Shown here: positions 20,101 to 41,900 of the stretch, in pieces | How the letters are laid out: every line of letters starts with the position of its first letter | Position numbering within the stretch: position 1 is the stretch's first letter | Assembly: GCA_964036295.1 (NCBI GenBank) | Contig: OZ038472.1 | Span: forward strand, 806,001 to 870,000 | Direction: 5' to 3' | DNA: 64,000 nucleotides | Source: Plumapathes pennacea | Lineage: Eukaryota > Cnidaria > Anthozoa > Antipatharia > Myriopathidae | The notes under the pieces: generated by a model | What the model saw: the letters and a program-made list of their open reading frames with translations, nothing else | Told to the model about the DNA's origin: nothing | The model's database searches: none | Position numbers and translations under genes: made by a program

Positions 20101-22221
20101 TCTTCTCATTTTTATGTAGTTTTTTTTTTTTTTTTTTAATAATTCAGTAGTTTACTTCAAGAGTCTCCTAACACATACCGATAGCTTTCCCATCTCCTTT
20201 TCAAGTTTGTCAAGCACGAGCATAATTGACTTAAAATCTTGTGCCTTCATCAGCTCTTGAACTCCATCAGGATATGCAGACAGACTAAAAATGAAACATG
20301 CAGAGGGTAAAATCAATTTACAGGGGGCAAAATGGAGAACAAAAACGACCTAAACCTAGTGAACTCCCATACTTACTAAACTCGAACCAGCCGCATAATG
20401 TAGTCCTTAGCTTCGGCAGAGGAAGTGCACAAGAGTTCACAGAGGGCTACGTATTCCCTGACTACTTCCAGTACGGGAGGTTTCTTTTGAATGAAGAAGG
20501 CAGGGTTCCCCTCCAAAGGCTCTATGAATAAATGAGTGGAAACTACTCTAAGTTTTGTGATCAAATTTTAAATGAGTTTTAGTTTTTTATTACAAGTTAC
20601 TGCTTCACAACCAACACTTGAAATATCACCAATGTCACATATTATGACATATAATACAGTGTATTTATCCAAAGAGATATACTACCTGCAATAGCAACCC
20701 CCTGCACTCCTGTATGTTCAAGGAATTGGTTTACATTGTGTAGAGATGCACAGTTTACATCCACAATCAATGGTATGGAGGCAGCTTCCCTGACACAAGA
20801 AACAAAATAATACAATGTATATCATTCTGCAAATCTTATGATCAATTTAATATGTAACATGAATCTTCGTCCTCCACATCACAAACTAACATTGTTAATA
20901 CTGTAAGTATGCAAACTTATAATCACTAGAAGTGATTACGAGTTGTGTGCATTATGTACAGTGGGGTATTACCAATGAGACTAGTACCTCACAGTCTTGA
21001 TCAAATCCCAGTGACTCAAGTTCAGCATTGATGGTCTTCTAGTGCTCCCATAATAAGGTCCATGAAGAAGTACAAACTGGGAAAACCCATTAATGAGGTG
21101 TGGAATAAAAGATCAAAATATCATAATTGAAACTGTTTGACATACCCTGCTAGACAGAGTGTCAAATACAAATCAAACAGCCTTCCCGTCTGGCATGAAG
21201 TAAAGTGTACAAGACTAATACCTTCTCCAAGGTTTTGACATGATCTCTGCAGTGTCAGGGTTTTCTATTTGTGGCATGAGCTCCCTGGCTAATATTTATT
21301 CATTTATCTCATTTATCATCTGTCTGGGGCTCAGATTTGAAATTTAACTAGTATTTAACTGGTTACTAACCTGGCAGCCAACATCCTCTACAACTCTAAT
21401 TTTTTGGAGAACATCATCCACAGCAGAAGGCTCCAAGGGAAGTTTGCACACAACTGCCGCATCTGTGTGATATCGCACCTGCTTGACAAGGTTCAACCAA
21501 GAAGACCACTGCTCTTCTGAACTCAGCACTAAAATATGACAGCAAAAAAAATTAAAGATAACGATTAAAGTAATCATATGATTTATAGTATAACCTCACC
21601 CGAGTTTGATTCTACAAGTTTATAGTGGAATTCAACGCTGGTGAAATTTTGATCAATGAAATATGAAAAAGTCAGTGATTGTCAGTGATTATTAAGATAA
21701 ACAATTATGCATGTTTGCGGTGATGATTTTGTGTTGCCAAAACCTTCCTGTTTTTCATGAAATCCTTGCAAAGTTTTACCTGCTGTGTCATCTCGGCAGC
21801 TTATATCCACCGCATCACAGTGCCCCTCGACTCTAAGGACTGCTTCCAAGAGAGTTTGGGAATCTTTTGAAAATAGCTACGAAAAATATGAACAGACATA
21901 AAAAAACATATACAAGCCGGATATATATGATCTTCTTGATTCCTTATCTCTTTACCCTTTCCCTGAAGTTATGGCCTCTCATTGTGTTATCTTTTATTCG
22001 ACAGAAGTGACTCCTACCTGCGTGATCAGAGGTCTGTCGGTTTTAGCTTTGAACAATCTTTCAGGGAGACAAGAATCCTTTACAATATCAGACGCATTCA
22101 CGAGCGGCGTATAACACAACTGCGCTCCATATTTCCTCAGTAGAATCCTCCATGATGTTTCTTCCAAAGATAGAAACGGGGACACCACAAATCTACAATC
22201 TGACAGAAATTTTAGGGACAT
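17188..22221 (-). CDS. TRMT10B: Fusion: dihydrouridine-synthase-like domain + TRMT10B-type tRNA (position 9) methyltransferase
   Basis: Fifteen GT-AG exons read on the minus strand give 572 residues with every phase matching: 22221-22018, 21876-21780, 21528-21371, 21076-20988, 20789-20686, 20521-20377, 20284-20179, 19992-19951, 19779-19698, 19322-19192, 18917-18765, 18554-18476, 18334-18267, 17884-17758 and 17321-17188. Residues 1-300 follow a Dus TIM barrel plus helical tail (YGAQLCYTPL, DRPLITQ, HCDAVDI, VVCKL, LLHG, EHTGVQGV, EGNPAFF). The GCP catalytic-cysteine motif is absent and the barrel is short, so this half looks inactive. Residues 302-375 are a basic linker. Residues about 375-560 are a SPOUT-fold TRMT10 domain (ALDLS, LAGQLRRLYGSN, VFLTPDS, YIIGGLVDH, TARLPIDEHM, LTVNQVFDIL), closest to TRMT10B, which methylates purine 9 of tRNA. 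Exon 10 has an alternative acceptor 6 bp downstream. Confidence 0.88.
18091..18264. mobile_element. Hairpin MITE-like insertion flanked by a 12-bp direct repeat
   Basis: Two inverted arms of about 49 bp (18132-18180 and 18203-18252), differing by one inserted base, are separated by a short loop that itself contains a small inverted repeat. The 12-mer AAGGTGTTTCTT occurs on both sides (18091-18102 and 18253-18264), as expected of a target-site duplication. The right copy supplies the intron sequence just inside the donor of exon 13 of the Dus-TRMT10 gene. No coding capacity. Confidence 0.8.
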
Positions 22222-22603
22222 TATGAAGACGCAATGAAATGTTCCTCCTCGTCCGCCATCTTGGTTATTGTGAGTTGCCGCTGTGTCATCGTCGGCTCAT
22301 CGTCGCCCCAGGCTATACCGAGAGTTTGCTACCAAAACTTGCAAATGGCGGACAGACTTTGTTGCTATGGCTGGGACATTTGTCTTCATCTGAAAGCCCC
22401 TTACTACTGGATTCCTTAATTTGCGTGTCAGATCACCCCAAGTGACAAAAGCTGTGTTTTTCTGTCGTCTAAAGGCATCAAGAAACAGCAAATATAGCGA
22501 ATGAAATGTTCGTCTCAAGATGGGTACCAAAGGCGGAGTGATAGACCTGAGAAATTGCTTATCTAGCTTATTGTAAACATTGTGATTTGAGCAAGAACTG
22601 AGC
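22222..22603. promoter_or_regulatory. Putative bidirectional promoter, Dus-TRMT10 / ATAT1
   Basis: There are 382 bp between the start codons at 22221 (minus) and 22604 (plus). The segment near 22250 carries a GCCATCTTGG-type motif on the plus strand. AAATGGCG (22344) and CCATCTTG resemble YY1-like initiator elements common in housekeeping promoters. Function is inferred from layout. Confidence 0.5.
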
Positions 22604-26273
<3,670 letters not shown>

Positions 26274-26750
26274 ATTTGGAGAGTCAAGAAGGATTGCAGC
26301 AAGAGAGAAGGGGAACGAATTCTGACGTGTCGAACAATCTCGTCATCTGGTTTGTTTTGTCCTTGTATCTCTGCACTCACAACGTTCTCGCGTCGAAAGT
26401 CGAAGGCTTGCGTTTGTAATTCGCCTTGACGGGGAAACTTTCTCCTTTCGGAAGGAGGGGAAAATCAAGATTGTGCTCATGTTTAAAGATGGCAAGGAAA
26501 ACAGCAGAAGATATAAGTATTGGAACTCACATTTACGTATCAATTATTGGGTGACGGTCATCATTTCAAGGTTTATCACCCTGGTTATATTACAGTATTA
26601 CATCGTCAAACGAATGGTCTTTGTTACAAAAAAAGCGGCCTAACCAGTTACGTCTTGGACTGTACTCTTATTTGTGGACAGAGGAGAAGCTGGGTACGAG
26701 TTCGGCTTCTTATTTCGTTTGATGTGTCAACCCAACCCGAGGTTAATATG

Positions 26751-26815
26751 CAACCTCGTTCCCAGGCTCTTTCATCTCCAGGGCCGGGAGATGAAAGAGC
26801 CTGGGAACGAGGTTG
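26751..26815. mobile_element. Short perfect hairpin, MITE-like
   Basis: Arms of 29 bp (26751-26779 and 26787-26815) are perfect reverse complements around a 7-base loop. The left arm begins CAACCTCGTTCCCAGGCTC. It lies about 480 bp after the ATAT1 stop and could form a stem in the transcript. Confidence 0.8.
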
Positions 26816-27024
26816 GTTAATATGGCTATTTAACGTCGTTACACTGTCTGCTGACGTTTCGAGCGTTAGCTCTTCGTTGGAGACTAGGAACCACTTTCAC
26901 ATCGGTATCTCCAAGAAAGAAACTTGATTGCTGAAAACTTGTAAACTTTGATATTTCTAGTAAATCCAAATTTTAAGGGCTGAGCTCTGTGCTGCACTAT
27001 CTGCATTTTTGGACACGTTTTAGA

Positions 27025-32910
<5,886 letters not shown>

Positions 32911-35900
32911 CTAGAGATATTGAACGAGAAGAGAAAACTAGACATAAATGACATAAGCGTCAAACTTCGACTCCTCTTAAAGCGACCGAGTTATGACTTA
33001 ATCAGAGCTTGGTTGAGTGTGGAACGGAGTCGAAATATGTTGACTGAGCGGCTGGAAGGATGGTTGGAGATTCTTTGTGAGTAGAACTCGGGGAAACCTT
33101 CATTCATTCATATACACAATATAGTTTGCAGGGCCTGCCTGGGTGAATGAGTGATTTAATATGATTTTTTTCTTCCTGACAGCCAAAGGAGACGAGGGCA
33201 ACGAATGGTTGAGACAACTGTGTGTTTTCTTCACTAAGGAAAAGAGTATTCGAACATTCTTTGACAAAGAGGTAAGCGGTCTGACTCGTCTCTCTCTCTC
33301 TCTCTCTCCCTCTCTCAGCGCGCGTAATTTTGTAATTGAATCGTCTGAAGAATTTTTTCGTGTTTACAAACACAGGCGTATCTTGACTATGTGCGTTTTG
33401 TGGCCGCTACTGCTAAAGTCAAGGCCAAGCTTGGAGGAGACAGTCCTGAAGTTGGAAGTAAAGAAGGTATGTTTACTGAGTTCAGCCGGCGCCAGGATTA
33501 TTTAGTTCCCGGTCCCGCAGACAGAGAGCAATGCGCTTCTGTGTTTGGGATCATGGATGAGAAATTATACCGTAGCGACAACAAATATTACTGAGAAAGA
33601 TCACTCAGTGTGTTCTCTCGTTTCTCTTCCATTTTCTACGGATTTCTTTCCTGTCGCACTGGCACAGTATTTACGTTCGAGTCCTAATTAATTTGCATGT
33701 CACATTGTATGGTCACGATCGGCTGCTCGCTTCAGTTACTGTCCATTCAATTATTGACACGAGAGTTTCACGTTGTTTTTCTTTCTACTCTTCGTGCTGT
33801 TTGCATTTAGCAGCTGTGGTTCAACCTTACACCGGACAGCCGTGAACAGCGAGCTTACACACTCACTGATTTATAAAATATCCCGTGATTTTCATCATTT
33901 CTTTAATCTCAGAATAGCTGTTCGAACTTTCCTAAGTGTAGCAACAAAGAAGTCACACGAAGAAACAGTAATGAAATACTTGAGTAGCTGTGAAAGACCT
34001 GTTGCCGGTGGAGTGACACTTTGTCCAATTTCTGGAGCATTAGAAAATGACAATTTAATTGAACAAAAGTGTTTTACTTCATAAACTACGTAAGTTTCTG
34101 CACCCCGCTGGTCGTACAAAAAGGAACTCTTTTACTTAGTTGGTTGAACTATACAAGTTGACACAAGTGATTATCATACTCGACCAAAACAAATCCAGCC
34201 TGAGCGCCAAAACTTTTCATCTTTATTTCCTAATTTCCGCACTTCGATTTAAGCTTCCCTTCTATTGTCCATGATTATTTCAAAGCACAATAGATCTTTA
34301 TGTGGAGTACCGCCGTCTCTTCTGAACCGCCGTTGCTTCAGTTCAGATCGAAATGAGACAGCTTTTCGCACAACGCAGTCATCTTGCGTTTCGCGCGCGC
34401 TTTTGATATCACGCTGATTTCAAGCGGATTTTCATAGAAATTTTCTCTCAAATCGCTTACTTACAACACCGCTGTCGGCGATTTAATTGCACACCGCTTT
34501 GTCATTTTTAGCGGCAATTACATATTATTTTAGCCCAATTGACTCCCTTTGTCAAAGTCCGAGCTGGCAGAATGCGAAGCTCCGGTGTTCTTGTAAACTA
34601 AAATGCAATTACTGATACACAACCGACAGAAGAATGAACTGTAAGAAAATCACGAGAGGAAAATACATCAGAAAGCCCACAGTGAAATCTAGTTTCTCCT
34701 TTAGCTGAGTCATCGTCATAAACAATACTCTTTGCGTGGTATTAACACGGTTGGTCCCATATAACCGGGCTCACCGCTCCCATTCTTTTAAAGGTGTTTT
34801 TCTTCCCCACTGTTGTCTGATAAAAGTGTTATGTAAAGGCCCCGACCAGGCCTGCTGCTTCTTTGAGAAGACCGCCGGAGAATTCAATTACAATAAACGT
34901 GTTTAGTTTAATATTTAAATGTACGGCAGATGTTAAGAGAGCACCTATTCCTTCTTTGAGTTTCCCAAGCCTATATCACACCACAAGGGTACAGTCCGCG
35001 TTGTCAACGCAGCATTTCCTGCAATAGTATACTTTAGTATTCATGTATTTGACAAATCACGAGGAGCTTGTAGTTTTTGATAATATCACAGCAACCAGGT
35101 GTACCTTAGTATAAACAGATTGCAAATTTAAGGTTCTAGTTTTAGCACTAGCTCGGATGGAGAAATATGTGTCATCGAAAGAAGCTTCTAGTTTTCCGGG
35201 AAAATCGAGGAAACGATTTAAAAGGCGTGATAATTAGAAGATGACAAACAACTAGTCACGGCATGTTGCGTTTTTTTTTTTGGCAAGAGTTCGTTTAGGA
35301 ATAAAAACAGTTTCGATGTAAATATTTTTTTAATATTGTGGCGATGAGTAATATAATCTGCGCGCGACTTTCAAGCTCACGACAAGCAACACACGGGGAC
35401 ATCTGAACATAAAGAACCATTTCACGGAGACTTTATAAACCCGAAGATGATTAAAAAACAATCTTGTGACATTTCACCTTGGCGCTTATTCAGTGGTTCA
35501 CATCACTATATTTCACCTGATGCTCTTATATCTAACCTAAATAGATATCGGGATTTTTAGCATGAAGAAAGATAGCATCATAGAAAAGTGGTTTTGTACA
35601 ACTTTCCACAATATATCACTCAATCTGTTGAAAGCACTTGGCAACATATATAATCTTGCCTCCAAGAAAACTGAGTCCCTTAGACTCTTTTAACACGGTT
35701 GGCGCCAAACCCCATTATTTCTTAAAGTATATAGAAAGATTTTTGAGTGTGACAGTTTGTAAGATAAGTCCATACTTCTATAGCAAGACCCCGGCGCGGT
35801 CGTAACGTCTTTGTAAGACACCGCGTGCTTTTAGCTTGCGCATGTCACGTGCGATCAATGATGTATGATACGAAAATATAGTACGTAAGATGTTGCAATA

Positions 35901-38900
35901 CTGTTGTTGGATGTTAAAACATGTCGAAAGAAGATTTGTATGTGAAAGACTGTGAGCTCAAAGAACCGCACTTTTGGCCGGAATAAAAAGGGAATGCCCA
36001 TACACCTCCAGTTTGAGTTCGTTTGCTTCGTGAAGTTTCTGATATTAGGTCTCTCAGAAACAAAACGAATTTAGTTTCCTCTTCAGTGAGGTTGTAAATA
36101 ATTGAGGAAATAATGAAGGGCCTTAAAATTTGCTTTAACACAGTGCGAACAAGGACTTGGCCAAAATAGGTCTAAAGTGACGGCCAATTCAATCCCAGGA
36201 ACAATGGCGAGACTGTTTTTTGGATAGCAATGAGTCTCTAATAAATGCAACAACAACATTAGTCATGTAATTAAATGTAAGTATTTGATTAACGTAAATG
36301 GAATATACTGATATCAACTGCCTTGAGTGACCTAAAACTCTTCAACAATGGGGAAATAGTTTTCTGACACCTCGATTTCGTGCAAACTTTCATGTTGTCG
36401 TTATTAACCGACAGTTTGACCGCAAAGCGGGCTGGGAAGGGAGGTTCATGTCAGTCATGTTCATGTTCATTTTTTTGCGTAGAATTATTTTTTCCTGCAC
36501 TCTACACGCAATATCCACATACTGACCGCAATCGATCCCACGTGAGCCCGTAAGAAACAATTTAAGTAAGCTCCTCCTCTCCCATCCGCTACATTTGTCC
36601 CTCGCCCCACGATCTGCCCCTGGGTCAGCACAAATTCTTTGCTAAGTGGACCGTCCCCACAGCGAGTTCTACACGTGATTTAGTTTCAGTAAGGAAAAAC
36701 TGCCACGGCGCCGGTTAACTGAAAGCATCACTGTGTTTCATTCCCCTTCAGGTTTTCACCCAGTCGGCCGTCGCTCCAGGCGCGGGCGCTCAGACGCGGG
36801 AGATGGGATTGGAGCATTGTACCGACTTGGCGTAAGTGATCTACCACGCCTTATAAAAGCTGTCTAACACAAACGCATATACTTGCATGGCTTCTCGGGA
36901 AGTCATGGTGTATGACGTCACTGACATGATCGTATTTCTCGGCCGAAGTTATCAGATTATGTGGGCTGGTGCTTCCTACTCTGCCTTTCGATAATCTGTA
37001 CGACCTTGAGATAAGCTCAAGATCAAGCTTAATTTAATTCACACCTCTTAATTGTTGATAGTATCTGCCTGCCTGTCAGGTATTGTCGGTATTCCTGCTA
37101 ACTATCAGTTACCTCGTTAGCTACAGATATTTGACCATGGTTGGGCCAAAGTGAAAATCACAAAAGTGAAATTAAAGCACTCACTATATAATTCACTGCA
37201 AATTGTTTACTAAACCCTTGCGGAAATACGAAAACGAAAAACGTGCACGTGTTTCCATAGAAGAAAAATACAACTAAAATTATAGAAACCAATGTATCAG
37301 CGAACTGAAACCAAAATGTTTTCACGCTGAAGTGTGTGGTAGTCGGTTCGTGAAACATCACTTTACATCAGCTTTGCCCTAGTTGGTTCCTACTGACAAC
37401 GCTCGTTGGGTAACTGAACAAGAAGCTTCCACAAGCTGACAGTCAAATGCACGGATCGATGTGTCACTAAACGATCTGTTGTATTGAGGTTACTTTAAGG
37501 TACATGAACTATGTAAGAATATTGCGTCTTCCTCGTCTGGCTAACGATTACACTTGTTCAGCCTGTCATTGTCGTGTTTGAATGTTCCAGTATAAATGAA
37601 TTGAAAGGCTGGTCAGTACGGATACAGCCTGCTGGGCTTATAAGCAAAAGAAGATTGATTTCAGTATCAGGTTAGTTTTAGTTTCTGATTGAGTTAATCG
37701 AAAACATGCTAAAGCACTCTTGTTGTTGTTGTTTTTGTTGTTCCAGGATAAGATCTACGGGGGAATCCGTTCTCGCACAAGGAGTGTGTTGATTAATGGT
37801 CCCGTCCTCGATAACATGTAAGCATTATCTGTTTAATTTCGTTCAATGTTTCCCGAGCGTTAGCCCTTGACAGGAGCAGGTGACGAATGGAAGTGAAAAC
37901 CTCTTGTTTCAACGAAAGGCAGTTTTGATTGACATCATGGATCCGATTCTTTACAAGCAATCTACTATTTAGTTTGCCGTTTCCGCATTAATGCTTCGAG
38001 ACTCGGCACAGTTTATGCATGTTTAAAAACTGTTTGACTAGGGTTGTTTCAGCTTTTCCGGCCATTACGTTTTGTGTCAGTAATATTTAAGGACCTACTG
38101 GAATCAAGCTTTTGTTAATGTAATACTTTTGTGGTGCACAAACGCGCCCAAAAAGCAGAAACAAAGGATGTTTGTAACTCGCCGCAAAAGTCATTACTTT
38201 GCCCTGATCAAATGTTTACACTTGTTGGATGCCACACGAGCTCCGTGATTGGTTCACTCGTCATTAAGTTAAATCTTGCTCTTAATAAACTCCAAGTTTC
38301 AAGTTCCTAAGAGATGATTACAAAAACTAAGTTAATCCCAAAGTGTTATTTACGAGCGCGCCACTGAAGTCCACTCTTTAAAGTTTACGGTGGAATGCTG
38401 TTTAGTTCTTTTGGCTTGTCATAATGGTAACCAGAGATTGAGGGGATATAAACTTGACAACCAGATCCGTAATAACTGCACAAAGTGGATTACAAAATGG
38501 CGTCGGTTCAAGCACCGCAGATTTTAGTGACCGATGGCGGTTTCTTCAAAAGCACCGTTCGGTATGTTGGAGATTTATACAGTAGAAATGTACATTTTAC
38601 ATGATCTGTACGTTAGCCAACTTAGCAAACTTTGCGTTGAGTGGATGCCGGGAGATATCAGCTTTGATAATTGATACTTGTGGTCTAACCACAGCATTTA
38701 TCGCCTGTTTAAAGGTACTGCAAGGATTTTTGATTCTATATGCACATGCACTGTAATATATTTCGAAATCGACCGGTTGTGCTGAGTAAGGGTGAGCAAG
38801 TCCAACACACATAGTGATATGGCAATCCCATCTGGGATTTTTGTATATTCCAGAGTAGTCTATTTCCCAAAATAGGGCCTCTCTCTCTCTCGGATCTTTT

Positions 38901-41900
38901 CGTTACTCGAGAAAACAGAACGTTTATACTAGTAGTAGGACGAGGACAAGGGTGACGGCTGAGAAGACGGACCGAAGTTAACTGTCAACTAACAATGGAA
39001 TGTCTTTAAACTGGAAAACAAAATTAACAAAAATGACTGACAGCAGCCACAACTGATATAAAGCCCCGTTAGCCCCAATTGTTGTACATTGCTGTTGTTT
39101 TGCTGTGCATGTTGAAGAGTCTGTTTACTGGAGTCTGGTTTTGGACACAAATTAGGCATGGGTCCACATCCTGTTCAATTAATGTTGCTTTCTCTCTATA
39201 AAATTCAACCTGCAGTAAGAAACCGACTTAAGTATAGATCGACATAATGACTTCCCCGGGTTGCTTTTGCAATAGGCACTGAAGATTATTAAGCAGTATA
39301 CATTATTAAGCCACTCAAGCGGACAGAACTCACGTCGAAAATGTTTGCTTATGTGCTGACAGATTTCCAAAAAGACTATACTTAGAGATCCAGTTATGCA
39401 TAATTTATTGCAGTAAACAGCTGTCCTTAGAGCCCTTTGCATACTGGAAGCATCAAAACCATTCACAGCGCAAGGTTCCCAACTGTTTCGCTGAGATCCC
39501 CATAGCGCCGCACAGTTTGTAGCATCATCTCAAAATATTTGACTCGTTCGCGCCGGGGGACATGAATCATTAATGAAATGGTAATTTACTTCGAGTGTTC
39601 TCTGTGCAAGGTATTTATCGTTGCTTTTTCTCATATCCGTCCGTTTTCCTGACTTACAGAGGAACATTACACCAGGAACCGGTTATTTCAAGGTGGCGCT
39701 CGCATGATTCGCTACTGCAGGACAAGACAAAGTCAAGTATGGTGAGTGAAATTTAGAGATGTCCCCCAGCCTACGAGAATTTATTTTTTCACGCTAATAA
39801 GTGTGTCTGTCCTATGTTGCCTGTTTGTTTTAGTGAGTATAAGGTCGATGCTACACAACACCGTCATGTAATGAGTTACATCTGAACTCTGGCATTTCGT
39901 TAAGATTTAACGCCACTTCTTGATAAAACTGAGACTATGATGGATCTGGACAGCTGGAAGACGTGGCGTAGCCCCTTCTTCATGAGACAATTTACCACAC
40001 GTTCAGCTTATGACAACAAAAGGCCACGAATTGGTTATAACTCTTATTAATGGCGGTTTACCTCAAGAGGGTTGCACGGCTGTACAGATCGTAACTAGAA
40101 GAGTTTTACGCCAAACTCGACTTAAAACTTTTCCCGACCGGGCTTGAATTTGGTTTCGTTTTTGTCGTGAGTTGACACGTTTTGCAGTCGGCATGCCGCC
40201 AATTTAAAGATTATCCGTCATGTGTTTAAATATGAAGCGTTGCTGTTGTCGTTTCCGACCTTTTATCACGTTCACGCCTTCCAAATTTCCAATTGTTGCC
40301 AAAAAGTTATACAACCAACCATATCGCCGCTTTCTATCTGAAGCCTTCATTTTCTAATTTGTATCCACTGTTTCCTTCGCAAGTTAAAAAGCTTAGGATA
40401 AGAAAGTCGTAGAAAATTGTAGAAGTTAGAGACATTGCCGTATTATGTTTCGTTTGATCAAACTTTGTTTCCTTTTTGGCGCTTTTCCGACGTAAATAAT
40501 CGTTTTTAATGCGTGCCGTTGGCGGGGATCTCGCACTTTGTGATCATTGCCTTGAGTGTCGCGTGGTTTTTTTATACTGTTTGTTGTGTTGAATTTGGAA
40601 TGATTATTTTTGTATCTTAATTGCGAATCGAAGAAAATAATTTTTATGCCCCAATAATGTAACCATAACGTTGGTGGTGATAACGGTGATTGTTGGGTGG
40701 GTTAGGGTTAGGGTTAGGGTTGTATATGTTTTTAATGTATAGGCTGAACAATAATTAAAACAGCAGGTGAAAAACATTACTTCCTCCAAATTATTTAGCA
40801 AATATAGTACAAGTAAGAATTATCAAGGAGTTCAAGATTGCATGTACAGTAACGTGAACTACAAAAGTCGTGACTCCAAAGAGAAAATTAAATGCGGAAG
40901 TTTTGTTTCAGGTGTGTTCAGCGATTAAACTGTAATCCTTAAGAGAGAGCGCCAGACACGAATTGTATTATGGTAATTACACCTAGCTACAAGCAGCTCT
41001 CGATCAACGGGCTCTCAAGAATCAGTCAAAGCCGACACTTGGGCAATTACAATATATGACGTCCATAGAATTACTTTCAAATGAACTCAACTATTTCTCC
41101 CGTTCCGCTCTGGATTAACATATTATTGATAGAATTGGGTGCAACCGGAATTCGTGACTCACGGACGAAAAACGCAAACAATTTAACACTGTAAAATTTT
41201 ACTTCGAGATGTAATTGAACCTTCCCCCTTTTGTCTTTTTTTTTCTCTCTTATTTCTTCAGGACAATGTAGACTTGTCTTTCACGGGTCAAGTCAGCGTT
41301 CGTGCTATTCACCCAAGCATACTCTCCAGACAACACTGCTTCCAGGTAACCACGCCTCACGAGACCAAGTACTTCTCTTGTCGGAGCGCCGAGGAGCTCG
41401 AGAAGTGGGTCGTCAGGTAATCGCCCTTTACGATTCATACCGAATCCGTATCGATTACAAAAAATTGCCTTGAGTGACTTGCGTTTTTGCAATTAAAATT
41501 GATAGAGTAGCGTGACATATTTATGTAAATCCAGCGAGAAGGAACTTAAGACGACAGCAGAAGTAGTACTTGTCTTTGGTTTTTTTACGTCCGAAAACAT
41601 CCGCCAAGACACCATGTATCATTCACCCTGGCTTGTAAGTTATAGAACCCGACTCAGAGGACTTAACCGGTAAATATTTATATATTCCTTTACATAACAA
41701 AAAGGGGCCAATATCCACATGCGTCAAGAAAGTTATAGTTTCGTCCGAGCAAAAAATTATTGATGGCAGAAAGTTTGACACAGCATATCTTTTGACCACA
41801 ACGGTTCTGTCAAACTGTTACTGAATATAATCAAGAGGTTAGTACAGAATGATGTCAATGCTTGACAAGTATGACACTGCACAAGCGTCTAAATCCGTGC

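Noticed and set aside
40700..40722. Possible telomere end
   Set aside because: Only three to four units, inside an intron of an expressed-looking gene.
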